A stretch of DNA of 64,000 nt from Parabacteroides distasonis (GTDB lineage Bacteria > Bacteroidota > Bacteroidia > Bacteroidales > Tannerellaceae): assembly GCA_021531385.1 (NCBI GenBank), contig JAFBIR010000004.1, positions 1 to 64,000 on the forward strand, read 5' to 3'. Below are positions 54,822-64,000 of this stretch, one piece after another (the first letter of the stretch is position 1; each line of letters starts with the position of its first letter). The notes under the pieces are model-generated. The model did not search any database. It saw nothing but the letters and a program-made list of their open reading frames with translations, and had not been told where the DNA came from. Both the position numbers and the translations under genes were made by a program.

Positions 54822-56411
54822 ATGAGAAAGATTGTTTTGAGTTGGATAATTACATTGGGAATGAGTTTGAGTCTATGCGCACAACAGGCAAATATAAATG
54901 CACGTAAGTTGCAATTGGCTCTGTTTGCCATTTCTAATTTGTATGTGGATTCCACCAGTGAAACCAAATTGGTGGAGGATGCGATTGTCGGGATGTTGGA
55001 GAAGTTGGATCCTCATTCCACCTATATGGATCCAGAGGAAACGAAGGAGATGAACGAACCTTTGCAAGGCAACTTCGATGGCATTGGTATTCAGTTCAAT
55101 ATGCTGACAGATACGGTATATGTGATTCAGGTTATTCCAGGTGGACCATCGGAGAAGGTGGGTTTGATGGCAGGCGACCGTATCATTGAGGTGGATGACA
55201 CCTTGATCGCTGGTGTGAAGATGAAGACGACAGACATCATGAAGCGTTTGCGTGGGCCGAAAGGTACGGAGGTGCGCGTGAAGGTGAAACGAGGAGAAAA
55301 TCCGGATTTGATGGAATATCGGATCATTCGTGGAAAGATTCCGATGTACAGCTTGGATGCGGCCTATATGGCGGATAAGCATACTGGTTATATCAAGTTG
55401 AACCGTTTTGCAGCCTCTTCGGCAAACGAGTTTCGGGAAGCGTTGGAGAAATTGCGTAAAGAGGGATTGAAGAATCTGATCCTGGATTTGCAAGGCAATG
55501 GTGGAGGCTATTTGAATATTGCGATAGAGTTGGCGGATGAGTTCTTGGAAAAACAGCGTTTGATTGTTTACACGAAAGGGAGTAAGCAGGCAAGGGAGGA
55601 GGCACACTCCACATCTCGTGGACAATTCCAAGAGGGACGTTTAGTCATTTTGGTAGATGAGTCTTCGGCTTCGGCCAGTGAGATTGTCACTGGTGCGGTA
55701 CAAGATTGGGATAGAGGTGTTGTGGTCGGCCGTCGTACCTTTGGTAAGGGTTTGGTACAAAAACCGATTCCACTGCCTGATGGCTCGATGATTCGTTTGA
55801 CCGTTTCTCGCTATTATACACCCACCGGTCGTTGCATCCAGAAGCCGTATGAGCAAGGGAATTTAGAGGCCTATCGTCATGACCTGATTGATCGCTACAA
55901 TCGAGGAGAGTTGATGACGGCTGACAGCATCCATTTCCCTGACTCTATGAAGTATCAGACGTTAGTCACCGAACGTACGGTATATGGAGGAGGTGGCATT
56001 ATGCCGGATGTGTTTATTCCGGTGGATACCACCCGCTATACGGATTATCACCGGAAACTGGTAGCTTCAGGAATGGTGAATCGGGTGGCCATGAACTACA
56101 TTGATCGGCATCGTGCGGAGTTAAAGGCTGCCTATCCTACTTTTGCGGCCTATAAACAGGGTTTTGTGGTGGATGAGCCACTTCTGCAGGAGTTGATTCA
56201 GCTGGGTGAGCAGGAGCAAATTAAGTATGAGGAGGTGGAGTTTGGTAGATCCAAAGCGTTGATCGCTTTACAAATCAAAGCGTTGATTGCACGTGACCTC
56301 TTCGATATGGCTCAATACTTCCAGATCATCAACGAGGATAATCCCAGCTATCTGAAAGCTTTGGAGATTATCAACTCCAAAGAAACCTATAATCGGTTGC
56401 TTAAACGGTAA
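54822..56411 (+). CDS. S41-family C-terminal processing protease, exported
   Basis: A 529-residue CtpA/Tsp-like serine protease with a Sec signal (about residues 4-20, ending SLCAQQ). A PDZ domain spans about 75-165 (GGPSEKVGLMAGDRI). The catalytic core has Ser284 in SASASE and Lys309 in FGKG, 25 residues apart as in E. coli Tsp, plus the family motif LDLQGNGGGYL. It cleaves C-terminal tails of periplasmic proteins. The ATG at 54822 is chosen because it begins directly with the signal peptide; the longer frame is unlikely. It belongs to the parE-coaD group. Confidence 0.92.
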   Translation: MRKIVLSWIITLGMSLSLCAQQANINARKLQLALFAISNLYVDSTSETKLVEDAIVGMLEKLDPHSTYMDPEETKEMNEPLQGNFDGIGIQFNMLTDTVYVIQVIPGGPSEKVGLMAGDRIIEVDDTLIAGVKMKTTDIMKRLRGPKGTEVRVKVKRGENPDLMEYRIIRGKIPMYSLDAAYMADKHTGYIKLNRFAASSANEFREALEKLRKEGLKNLILDLQGNGGGYLNIAIELADEFLEKQRLIVYTKGSKQAREEAHSTSRGQFQEGRLVILVDESSASASEIVTGAVQDWDRGVVVGRRTFGKGLVQKPIPLPDGSMIRLTVSRYYTPTGRCIQKPYEQGNLEAYRHDLIDRYNRGELMTADSIHFPDSMKYQTLVTERTVYGGGGIMPDVFIPVDTTRYTDYHRKLVASGMVNRVAMNYIDRHRAELKAAYPTFAAYKQGFVVDEPLLQELIQLGEQEQIKYEEVEFGRSKALIALQIKALIARDLFDMAQYFQIINEDNPSYLKALEIINSKETYNRLLKR

Positions 56412-56458
56412 GTAACGTATGTTTACAGGTAGGTTAAATCTCAAATAAATATAGTGTT

Positions 56459-56992
56459 ATGTATTGGACGTTGTTCCTTACGTTCATGAAGATCGGTATG
56501 TTCACGATCGGAGGTGGTTATGCAATGTTGCCACTGATTCAGCGGGAGGTCGTCGATCGCGGTTGGATGAGCAAGGAGGATTTTATCGACATTTTCTCGG
56601 TAGCACAATCCTTGCCAGGAATTTTTGCGGTTAACATCTCTATTTTTGTGGGTTATCGCCTGAAAAAGAAGATGGGCGGTTTTATCTGTGCGTTGGGAAC
56701 GATTATGCCCTCCTTTGTAATTATTTTGTTGATTGCCTTGTGCTTTACGCAGGTGAAAGATAATGTGTGGGTAGAGAAGGCTTTCAAAGGATTGCGCCCT
56801 GCGGTGGTGGCCTTGATTGCTGTACCTTGTTTGACGACTGCTCGCTCGATCAAGCTCTCTTATAAGCAATTGGTTATCCCCGTTGGAGCGGCTTTGTTGA
56901 TTTGGTTGGCAGGTGTTTCGCCGGCTTGGATTATTTTAGCGGCCATTGTGGGCGGATTGGTGTATGGACTGAATAAGCAAAAAGAGGTATGA
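56459..56992 (+). CDS. Chromate transporter, N-terminal-type half
   Basis: A 177-residue membrane protein of the CHR family with about five to six helices and the motif FTIGGGYAMLPLIQREVVDRGWM, plus FSVAQSLPGIFAVN. Short CHR proteins work as pairs (one N-type, one C-type). The second gene begins 4 bp inside the end of this one. Many such pairs carry out anion export whose physiological substrate may not be chromate. Confidence 0.92.
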   Translation: MYWTLFLTFMKIGMFTIGGGYAMLPLIQREVVDRGWMSKEDFIDIFSVAQSLPGIFAVNISIFVGYRLKKKMGGFICALGTIMPSFVIILLIALCFTQVKDNVWVEKAFKGLRPAVVALIAVPCLTTARSIKLSYKQLVIPVGAALLIWLAGVSPAWIILAAIVGGLVYGLNKQKEV

Positions 56993-57540
56993 TTTGGTTA
57001 GAATTGTGTCTGGTCTATCTGAAGATCGGGATTTTGGGTTTTGGTGGTGGTTATGCTATGCTCTCATTGATTCAAGCAGATGTAGTGGATCGTTATGGTT
57101 GGATCTCTTTGCAGGAGTTTACGGACATTGTGGCGATCTCGCAGATGACTCCAGGTCCGATTGGTATTAATAGTGCTACCTACATCGGATATACGGCGAT
57201 TCACAACGCAGGTTATTCCATGCCTGTCAGTATTTTAGGTTCCTGTTTAACCACCTTCTCAGTTTGCTTGCCCTCTTTCCTGCTGGTCTTGTTGATCTCA
57301 TATGCATTTGCCAAGTTCCGGCATAATAAATATGTCGAAGCTGCTTTCTTGGGTTTGCGTCCGGCTACTGTTGGTTTGATTGCGGCAGCAGCCTTGTTGC
57401 TCATGAATGAGGAGAACTTCATTGACTATAAAAGCTATCTGATTTTTGCGGTTGCCTTTGGCTTGACTTGGAAATTCAAAATCCATCCGATCTTGATGAT
57501 TGTTTTAGCTGGTGTGGCCGGATTGTTACTCTATTGGTAA
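56989..57540 (+). CDS. Chromate transporter, C-terminal-type half
   Basis: The 183-residue partner of the preceding CHR protein has the motif FGGGYAMLSLIQADVVDRYGW and SQMTPGPIGINSATYIGY. Translation is coupled by a 4-bp overlap. The two halves together correspond to one long ChrA. Two hairpins lie downstream, at 57558 and 57694. Confidence 0.92.
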   Translation: MIWLELCLVYLKIGILGFGGGYAMLSLIQADVVDRYGWISLQEFTDIVAISQMTPGPIGINSATYIGYTAIHNAGYSMPVSILGSCLTTFSVCLPSFLLVLLISYAFAKFRHNKYVEAAFLGLRPATVGLIAAAALLLMNEENFIDYKSYLIFAVAFGLTWKFKIHPILMIVLAGVAGLLLYW

Positions 57541-57557
57541 CAGAGGGTATAAAAAGA

Positions 57558-57592
57558 GAATGCGGATTCAGTCTCCCGACTCTTCCGCATTC
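57558..57592. terminator. Stem-loop after the chromate transporter genes
   Basis: GAATGCGGA and TCCGCATTC pair around a 17-base loop. On the minus strand a TCTCTTTTT run follows, so it may act on leftward transcripts; on the plus strand the T content is low. Confidence 0.45.
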
Positions 57593-57693
57593 ATTTACCA
57601 AAACCTTAACTATGAAAATTTTTATGGTGCAAATGTAGGGACTTTTGCAGATGCCAGCCAAATATTTATAGTGAAAAAAGATGAATGATAAAC

Positions 57694-57727
57694 AAAAAAG
57701 GGTACGCATTCACTGCGTACCCTTTTT
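57694..57727. terminator. Bidirectional terminator between convergent transcription units
   Basis: AAAAAAGGGTACGCA and TGCGTACCCTTTTT form a tight stem with A and T tails. It lies between the chromate transporter genes and the leftward GH92 gene. Confidence 0.85.
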
Positions 57728-57788
57728 GAATTGAGTTAGTTGTTGAAAAGATTTAAGGTTGGATGTGATTATATGTGTTCATCTTACA

Positions 57789-60122
57789 TTAATTATTCAT
57801 CGAATAGGGCTTGTCTAAATCTCTGAATTGCCTGTTTTTGTTGGGCTTAGCAGACATTTCAAAACTTAGTATACCACCCTTCATAATATCATCATGGGTG
57901 ATGTATCCCTTTGTATAGATTTTCCCGTTTAATCGCACGGATTTTACATAACGATTTTTGTCGCTCACTTTTTCTGCCCGTATCTCAAAATTTTTTCCAT
58001 TCTCCAAGGAGATTTTGAGGTAAGGGAGATAGGGTGCGCCCAATATATATTGATCCGTACCCGGGCAAACCGGATAGAAGCCCATGGCAGAGAAAATATA
58101 CCAAGCTGACATCTGACCACAATCGTCGTTGCCGCATAAACCGTCTATGTTGTTGCGATACATTTTATTCATGATCTCTCGCTGCCAATATTGGGTTTTC
58201 CACGGTTGAGAGGTCCATGCGTAAAGGAATGGAATGTGATGACTGGGCTCATTGCCTTGCACATAGCCGCCTAGCAATCCCTCCTTAGTGACATCTTCAG
58301 TCTCTGCAAAGAATGCATCCGGAAGGTGCATGGTGAAGAGAGAATCCAACTTGGCTACGAAAGCGCTCTCACCACCCATCATGCGAATCAGTCCGTTGAC
58401 ATCTTGAGGTACATAGAAGGAGTAATTGAGCGCATTACCCTCGATAAAGCCCTCTCCGTGGGTGCTCAACAGGCTAAACGGAGTCTTAAATGCTCCCTGG
58501 TTGTTGCGGGGGCGTGCGTAACCCATCGAAGGATCAAACATGTGCTTGTAGTTGGCTGCCCGTTCCTTGTAGCGTTTGGCTACCTCCTCATTCCCACAGC
58601 GAAGGGCTGTTTGATAGATGGTCCAATCGTCGTAGGCATACTCTAACGTTAATGAGCCTGCACTTCCGCTTAGCTCCAAAGGTACATAACCCTTTTCCAT
58701 ATACGCTTTCGTCCCTTCATAATAGGGTATGGTGGAACTGCTGACCATCGCTTGTAGGGCTTTGTCCTTGTCGATGGGAAGTCCTTTAGCGATTGCGTCT
58801 GCCAATACAGAGACCGAATGATACCCAATCATGCACCAGTTCTCATTCGCCATGTGACTCCAGATGGGTAAGGCATGATGTACGCTTTGCGCACAGTGCT
58901 GCAACATGCTTTGCGCAATGTCTGTATTCACTTGTCGATTGATGATGTTGAACAGCGGGTGTAAGGCTCTGTAAGTGTCCCACACAGAGAAGACAGTGTA
59001 GTTCGTAAATCCTTTTGCTTGGTGGATGTTGTGATCCAAACCTCTGTATTGTCCATCCACATCCATGTACACGCAGGGGTTGATCATAGTATGATAGAGC
59101 GAGGTGTAAAGCATCGACAATTGATCTTCATTGCCTTTTGCGTCGATTACGGAAAGGGCTTGTTCCCAGCGGTTGGCTGCTTGGGTCGCTAATTGATCGA
59201 AAGAGCAAGCGGATGCCTCTGTCTGTAAATTCTTCAGTGCTCCGGCTGTGCTTACACCCGACAAGGCCACCTTTATCTCTAACTCGTTGCCCGCTTTAGG
59301 GTCAAAATCGAAGTAGGTCACTAACTTTCGTCCACCCATATCGGGAAAGTTATGGGTCATATCAAATTTCCCATAGCCACCTTTGTAATCGACTTTTGCC
59401 TTTTCAACGCAACCATATTGCTGAATGGGCTTTGAGAAGCTAATGGCAAAGTAAGTATAGTTGACTCTTGCCCAGCCGTTCGTGATACGATAACCCGTTA
59501 ATAGGGTGTCGTTCTCCACACGAAGCTGTGTCCACAGTACTTTGCCGTCATAATTGTAGATACCATGTATTAAATCAAGAATGAGATGCTGTTGCTCACT
59601 CTGTTTGGGATAGGTGTATTTATGTATGCCTACTCGTTGGGTAGTGGTCAATTGGGCTTTGATGCCGTAATCGGCCAACATAACCTCATAATAGCCTGGT
59701 TTGGCTATCTCTGTTTGATGTGAGTAGCGGGAACGATAACCGCTGTCTGGATGATCAGCCGTTCCTGGATTCAGTTTCAATGTGCCTACTGTCGGCATAA
59801 CCAAAAGGTCTCCCAAATCGGAGTGGCCAGTACCGCTGAAATGGGTATGGCTAAAACCTACGATGCTACTGTCTTTATATTGGTAACCGGCGCAATAGGC
59901 ATACACATCGGGCTGGTATTTTCCATTGATGTTATGAGGGATAGTGTCAGTATCCGGACTCAGTTGGATAAGACCAAAAGGTTGGCAAGCGCCAGGGAAT
60001 GTATGTCCCATGCCGTTTGTTCCGATGATCGGATTGACCCGGTCAATGGCTTGTTGTGCTGTCATGTTGAAAAGGGTACTCAACCCAAGGCAGAGGCCAC
60101 CGATGATTCTACTAATGTGCAT
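57789..60122 (-). CDS. GH92 alpha-mannosidase, exported
   Basis: The 777-residue glycoside hydrolase has a Sec signal (about residues 3-22, ending MTAQ). GH92 hallmarks are NPIIGTNGMGHTFPGA at the N-terminus, QGNEPSHHIPFLYAW, and the catalytic-region GNDDCGQMSAWYIFSAMGFYPV. Family enzymes are calcium-dependent exo-alpha-mannosidases acting on N-glycans and fungal mannans, mostly alpha-1,2 or alpha-1,3. It sits 138 bp downstream of the hybrid two-component regulator, a common polysaccharide-utilisation arrangement, although no susC/susD pair is in view. Confidence 0.93.
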   Translation of the reverse strand: MHISRIIGGLCLGLSTLFNMTAQQAIDRVNPIIGTNGMGHTFPGACQPFGLIQLSPDTDTIPHNINGKYQPDVYAYCAGYQYKDSSIVGFSHTHFSGTGHSDLGDLLVMPTVGTLKLNPGTADHPDSGYRSRYSHQTEIAKPGYYEVMLADYGIKAQLTTTQRVGIHKYTYPKQSEQQHLILDLIHGIYNYDGKVLWTQLRVENDTLLTGYRITNGWARVNYTYFAISFSKPIQQYGCVEKAKVDYKGGYGKFDMTHNFPDMGGRKLVTYFDFDPKAGNELEIKVALSGVSTAGALKNLQTEASACSFDQLATQAANRWEQALSVIDAKGNEDQLSMLYTSLYHTMINPCVYMDVDGQYRGLDHNIHQAKGFTNYTVFSVWDTYRALHPLFNIINRQVNTDIAQSMLQHCAQSVHHALPIWSHMANENWCMIGYHSVSVLADAIAKGLPIDKDKALQAMVSSSTIPYYEGTKAYMEKGYVPLELSGSAGSLTLEYAYDDWTIYQTALRCGNEEVAKRYKERAANYKHMFDPSMGYARPRNNQGAFKTPFSLLSTHGEGFIEGNALNYSFYVPQDVNGLIRMMGGESAFVAKLDSLFTMHLPDAFFAETEDVTKEGLLGGYVQGNEPSHHIPFLYAWTSQPWKTQYWQREIMNKMYRNNIDGLCGNDDCGQMSAWYIFSAMGFYPVCPGTDQYILGAPYLPYLKISLENGKNFEIRAEKVSDKNRYVKSVRLNGKIYTKGYITHDDIMKGGILSFEMSAKPNKNRQFRDLDKPYSMNN

Positions 60123-60164
60123 ATCTGTTTGCTCTTGTTGTTTGTCAGATGTTTTTAACAGCTG

Positions 60165-60172
60165 CGAAGGTA
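60165..60172 (-). promoter_or_regulatory. Possible -7 box of the GH92 gene
   Basis: Minus-strand TACCTTCG, 42 bp before the start codon, with no clear -33 element. An activator such as the adjacent hybrid regulator would be needed. Confidence 0.35.
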
Positions 60173-60260
60173 GATAATTTGGTAGGCATCCGAAGTGTCC
60201 TATATGACATGAAGGGTGCTCTAATTGTAAGGTTGCCTTTTAGGGTACTATTATGTTGGA

Positions 60261-63200
60261 TTAGGAATCCTTTGTGACTGAATCCGTTGCTGCTTTAAGC
60301 CGAAATTCGTTTGGAGTGAGGTTGAACTTCTTGGCAAACTCCCGATAGAAATAGGATTTGCTGGTTACGCCTACTTCAAAAATGATCTCTTGCACGTTCA
60401 TATTCGTGTTCACCAATAGCTGGGCGGCATAGTTAAACCGATAGGATTTGATGAAATCGCTGGGGGGAGTGCCCGTGATGCGTTTGAATCGACGAGAGAA
60501 CATACGGCCACTCATGTGTAGCTTGTTGGCGATCCAATCCGGTCCGAAGCCATCCTCTTTGATGTATTGCTTCACGATATCGTTGACCGCTTCAATGAAG
60601 GCTTTATCCTCTTGGTGTACCAGTTGGCCTTCGTTGACTTGGTAGGCGCTTTCCGGTGAATAGAAGTAGGCTTTCATCTCTTGCTGGTTGCGCATGAGGC
60701 GATCCACTACCGAATGCAGTACATCAGGCGAAAAGGGTTTCGTTAAGTAAGCATTGGCCCCTCGTTGCAGTCCTTCCGCCTGCTCATTCTCGGAGATCTT
60801 GGCGGAGACGACGACCACGGGGATATGTTTGGTGAACCGGTCTTGCTTCAATTGGTCGATCAATTCTAAACCATTGATGCCTGGCATCATGAGGTCGGTG
60901 ATGATGAGGTTAGGCGTATGCTGGTGGATTACATCCAATGCCTCTTCGCCAGAAAAAGCCTGCATCACCTGATAGTTGTCCGAAAGATTCTGTGTAATGA
61001 GCCACACAATATCCTTATGGTCATCTACGACCAGAATCAAAGGTTTGCTGGCGCTCTCCTCTTCCGAAATTGGAGGCTCCTTGGTGTTGGAAGCCTGCGG
61101 AATAACGTGAGCTGAAACTGTTTGCTCCTCCTCTTGTACAGGTTGGTTGGCCATGGCCTCCTCATGGGCGCCTGCCAGTCGCGGTAGCTGCACGATAAAC
61201 TCCGCATAGGTTCCCTCTTCGCTTCTTACCTCGATCTGTCCGCTTAATGCCTGTACCAAACTGTGGCAGATGAATAGACCCAATCCATGTCGGGAGGTGC
61301 CTGAATGCTGTTCGCTTTCCATGGATCCGATAATACCATAGCGATTAAACAAGTTTTTTAGCTTTGCTTGCGGAATGCCTTGCCCCGTGTTATAGACGCT
61401 TAGCCATAGATGCTCATCTTTTATCTCCACATTCACCTTGACTTTGCCTCCCTGTTGGGTATATTTGAAGGCATTTGAGAGGAGATTGGTGATGATCTTC
61501 TTGAAATAGAGCGGGTCTGTTTGCCAATGCAATGTTTCGGGTTGATTGAGCGTGAATTGGATTTGTTGTTGTTCCGCTAACGATTGAAACCATTGGTATT
61601 GCTTGCACAGGAGTTGCGAGATGGCAACGAGCTCAATTTGTGCTTGATTGAATCCCTCGTCTTCCGCCTTGCGGAAATCCAGAATCTCTTGGATCAATTC
61701 GTTCAGTTCTGCTACATTATCTCGCAGTACGGCACTGTATTTCTGCAACTCTTGATGCTGCTGCTCGCTGGCGTAACGATGAATGTATTTGTCTGCACCA
61801 TTGATCAGCGTGAGTGGAGAACAAAGCTCATGGGTGATGTTCGTGAAGAAGTTCAGTTTGGCTTTGTATAATTTCTCCTTTTGCTCCTCCCTCAATTGAT
61901 GGGCTAAAGCGATCTGTTTCTGACGGTACCGGTGCCTAATCCATAAAAAGCAAAGGCCAAAAATCAAAAGGCTGATCACCACATAACCGATAATAGCCCA
62001 TGCGCTGCGGTAGAATGGCGGGAGCTTACGGATCGGGATGGAAAACGCTTGGATGCTTGCGTCACTTACGTCTGTCCGATAATGGATGTGCAACAGGTAG
62101 TTCCCGGAAGGCAGGTTGCTGAAAAGCATTTTATTGTTCCTTTGCAAATCATACCATACATCGTCGTATCCTTCCAACTGGAAGGAGAAAGCTCCCTCCT
62201 CTCGGTGGATGTAATCTGGTGCAGCCATCGTAAGCATGACTAATTGCACATGGCTGGGCACGGTGATCCCCTGTTGGATTGTTTCCTTGTCGAACGGAAT
62301 TACTTTGTCATCCATGCGAATCTCGAAAAGAGCCAATTGAGACGGATAGCTTGGTGCCTCCGTGGCTTGCGGATTGACCCAAACTAACCCATTCACACCG
62401 CCAAAGAAGAGTCTTCCGCTGTAAGGGCATTCCCAATAGGCATCATCGCTAAACTCCTCCATCGATAAAGCCGGTGTTTGATAGGCGGTGAATAACTGAT
62501 TAGCTGGATTGTATTTGGCTAATCCTTTGTTGGTGCTCAGCCAGACATGACCGTTTGCCTCCTGCAGGATGCCATGAATCATGATGCTGATCTCTCGGTG
62601 GTTGTGTTTCACCGGATAAACTTGCAGCTGATTCTCTTGATAACTTGCCTTCAAGAGTCCGGAGCTACTCCCGATGAGCAGGGTGCTGTCTTGGGTGATT
62701 CGGACGGAGAGAATGTCGCCAAACGCCAGATGCTCGTCGTTAATCTCCTGTAAAAATGTGTATTGGCCACTTCGCAGATTGTAGCTGATCAAGCCAAAGC
62801 CTCTTCGGCTGCCCAGAATAAATAGAGAGTCGTTCAGCTGCACCATGTCCTGTATTTCGTTGCAGAGGTTGGCGTCTTTGTGGAAGGATACAGTCCGCAA
62901 GGAGGTGATCTCTGGTTGGTCGCCCGTGATGCGCAACTTCAGCTCATACAGTCCGTTTGAGGTGGAGGATAGCCACAAAGTGCTGTCGTTTAACTCAATG
63001 ATACGGTGAATATGGAGGATGGGAGCGCTCCCTTCCGGCTGTTTGAGCGTATGCATCCGTTGCTCTCTGCATGAGAAATAGCAGAATCCGGGATCTTCTG
63101 TGCCAATCCAGATACACGGATGAAAACGGCTCTCCTTGAGGCAATACACCCGATCGTGTGTCAATCCCTCTTTGGTGGTGTAATGGCTTATCGCTTCGGC

Positions 63201-64000
63201 GGGTATTGGCTTGTCTGCATACTGTTCGTACTGCTTGATGCGCACGATGCCATCTCCTTTCGTGCCAAACCACAAGGAGCCCTCCCTGTCCGTCAGTAAG
63301 GAGCGGATTGGATTATGCAGAGGGATGGGTAGATGGCTTTGCAGGATACTGCCAAAACGGGCAGGCTTGTCATATAACATCTTAATACCTTGGCCATCCG
63401 AACCAATCCAATAGATTTCCTGCCCTTTATCGACCATTCCCCAAAACATGCCTAAACCCACATCTATCGGGTTGGCTGGTTGATGCACATCCACGATGAA
63501 ACCTAAGCGGAAAGAGACATAGACGCTTGATTGGAAGGGGTCGATAGAGACAATCTCTCCATATTTTTCGCGCATCCCTTTTAGGTTGGCGATCCAGGTT
63601 TTCTCTTCGCCTTCCAACGTGCAGCGGTAGAGTTGCTCCGATTCATCTACGAAATAGAGGTGTCCCTCCTTTTGATTGGCAGTAAGTAGGCCTTGCGGGT
63701 GAAACGATTGGGCTTCGATCTGGATGGAACAATCGTTACCTTTCTCTTTTAGGGTCAAGCGCATCCGTTCGCCGGAGGTCAACAGCAGGCTGAAACTCCC
63801 GTCTCCATTGTCGAGTAGTGCGGCCACCAGTTCTGGAGAGATGCCATAGAGGGGCAGGTCAATCAAGCGCTGTGTGGAGGGCGAGTAGCAAGCGATTTGG
63901 TCCTCACGGCAGATCGCTACCATGAACCCTTGTCGGTTGCTGGCCATGTGAAGGCAGTCGATATACCCAGGGAAGGCTGCAACAACCCGTCTTTCTTTCA
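60261..64000 (-). CDS. Hybrid two-component system regulator (HTCS), 5' end outside window
   Basis: The open frame continues past the ATG at 63947 to the window edge (upstream codons read ...AAFPGYIDCLH), so the start lies outside; at least 1246 codons are visible. In order: two-component propeller (reg_prop) blades; a Y_Y_Y domain; one helix (AWAIIGYVVISLLIFGLCF); a histidine kinase with H-box NITHELCSPLTLI and ATP-binding boxes NLLSNAFKYT, NTGQGIP and HGLGLFI; a receiver domain (VVDDHKDI, phospho-Asp in IITDLMMPG); and an AraC-type DNA-binding domain. HTCS proteins bind oligosaccharides in the periplasm and switch on adjacent glycan genes, here probably the GH92 gene. Confidence 0.95.
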   Translation of the reverse strand, partial: KERRVVAAFPGYIDCLHMASNRQGFMVAICREDQIACYSPSTQRLIDLPLYGISPELVAALLDNGDGSFSLLLTSGERMRLTLKEKGNDCSIQIEAQSFHPQGLLTANQKEGHLYFVDESEQLYRCTLEGEEKTWIANLKGMREKYGEIVSIDPFQSSVYVSFRLGFIVDVHQPANPIDVGLGMFWGMVDKGQEIYWIGSDGQGIKMLYDKPARFGSILQSHLPIPLHNPIRSLLTDREGSLWFGTKGDGIVRIKQYEQYADKPIPAEAISHYTTKEGLTHDRVYCLKESRFHPCIWIGTEDPGFCYFSCREQRMHTLKQPEGSAPILHIHRIIELNDSTLWLSSTSNGLYELKLRITGDQPEITSLRTVSFHKDANLCNEIQDMVQLNDSLFILGSRRGFGLISYNLRSGQYTFLQEINDEHLAFGDILSVRITQDSTLLIGSSSGLLKASYQENQLQVYPVKHNHREISIMIHGILQEANGHVWLSTNKGLAKYNPANQLFTAYQTPALSMEEFSDDAYWECPYSGRLFFGGVNGLVWVNPQATEAPSYPSQLALFEIRMDDKVIPFDKETIQQGITVPSHVQLVMLTMAAPDYIHREEGAFSFQLEGYDDVWYDLQRNNKMLFSNLPSGNYLLHIHYRTDVSDASIQAFSIPIRKLPPFYRSAWAIIGYVVISLLIFGLCFLWIRHRYRQKQIALAHQLREEQKEKLYKAKLNFFTNITHELCSPLTLINGADKYIHRYASEQQHQELQKYSAVLRDNVAELNELIQEILDFRKAEDEGFNQAQIELVAISQLLCKQYQWFQSLAEQQQIQFTLNQPETLHWQTDPLYFKKIITNLLSNAFKYTQQGGKVKVNVEIKDEHLWLSVYNTGQGIPQAKLKNLFNRYGIIGSMESEQHSGTSRHGLGLFICHSLVQALSGQIEVRSEEGTYAEFIVQLPRLAGAHEEAMANQPVQEEEQTVSAHVIPQASNTKEPPISEEESASKPLILVVDDHKDIVWLITQNLSDNYQVMQAFSGEEALDVIHQHTPNLIITDLMMPGINGLELIDQLKQDRFTKHIPVVVVSAKISENEQAEGLQRGANAYLTKPFSPDVLHSVVDRLMRNQQEMKAYFYSPESAYQVNEGQLVHQEDKAFIEAVNDIVKQYIKEDGFGPDWIANKLHMSGRMFSRRFKRITGTPPSDFIKSYRFNYAAQLLVNTNMNVQEIIFEVGVTSKSYFYREFAKKFNLTPNEFRLKAATDSVTKDS

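Overview
This window is chromosomal DNA of a Bacteroidota bacterium, most likely order Bacteroidales and close to Parabacteroides/Tannerellaceae (genus is inference). Several promoters fit the Bacteroidota form TTG-N18-20-TAnnTTTG instead of the sigma70 form. The gene content agrees: type III glutamine synthetase, S46 and M49 dipeptidyl peptidases, a GH92 mannosidase beside a hybrid two-component sensor, and paired single-domain chromate transporters. No insertion sequence, prophage, integrase or CRISPR array was seen.

Layout. 1-360: the end of a 5S rRNA gene and tRNA-Arg(CCT). 506-12705: a ROK regulator, then rightward ruvB, a flippase, a DUF389 membrane protein, a secreted S46 peptidase, glnN and rpsA. 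The glnN-rpsA gap holds a candidate small RNA and a strict 22-bp periodic array. 12846-13925: a small conserved-looking protein and a HAD phosphatase. 13984-37397: a leftward block of 17 genes, described below. 37544-46457: rnhB; a Fur-family/purA/metallopeptidase/hisS operon; an AlkD-like protein with dipeptidyl peptidase III; mnmA. 46528-52471: prs, a second candidate small RNA, a LytTR regulator, rnr, a tandem array of terminator-like hairpins, and a GNAT-like protein. 52478-57540: parE, coaD, an S41 protease and two chromate transporters. 57789-64000: a GH92 mannosidase and a hybrid two-component regulator that runs off the window.

The most unusual region is 13984-37397. Seventeen leftward genes, many overlapping by 4 bp, combine four themes. 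(a) Isoprenoid chemistry: a DUF116-polyprenyl synthase fusion, a full-length squalene-hopene-cyclase-like enzyme with an intact DxDD acid motif, and a smaller alpha/alpha-toroid protein. (b) Electron transfer: a NuoE-NuoF-like flavoprotein, a NuoG/HydA-like iron-sulfur protein without the hydrogenase domain, a NosR/NapH-like membrane polyferredoxin, a Tat-exported ferredoxin and a further ferredoxin next to a radical SAM enzyme. (c) Five beta-propeller proteins with different anchors (Tat, Sec, lipoprotein, membrane helices). (d) A glycosyltransferase and a YbbAP/LolD-like ABC exporter. The two transcription units start behind ungapped, related 57-bp promoter-region elements (43 of 57 positions identical), so they probably form one regulon.

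My reading is that this is an uncharacterised system that makes and exports a cyclised, possibly glycosylated isoprenoid and is wired to NADH-driven redox chemistry across the inner membrane. Membership and co-regulation rest on sequence; the product and purpose are inference.
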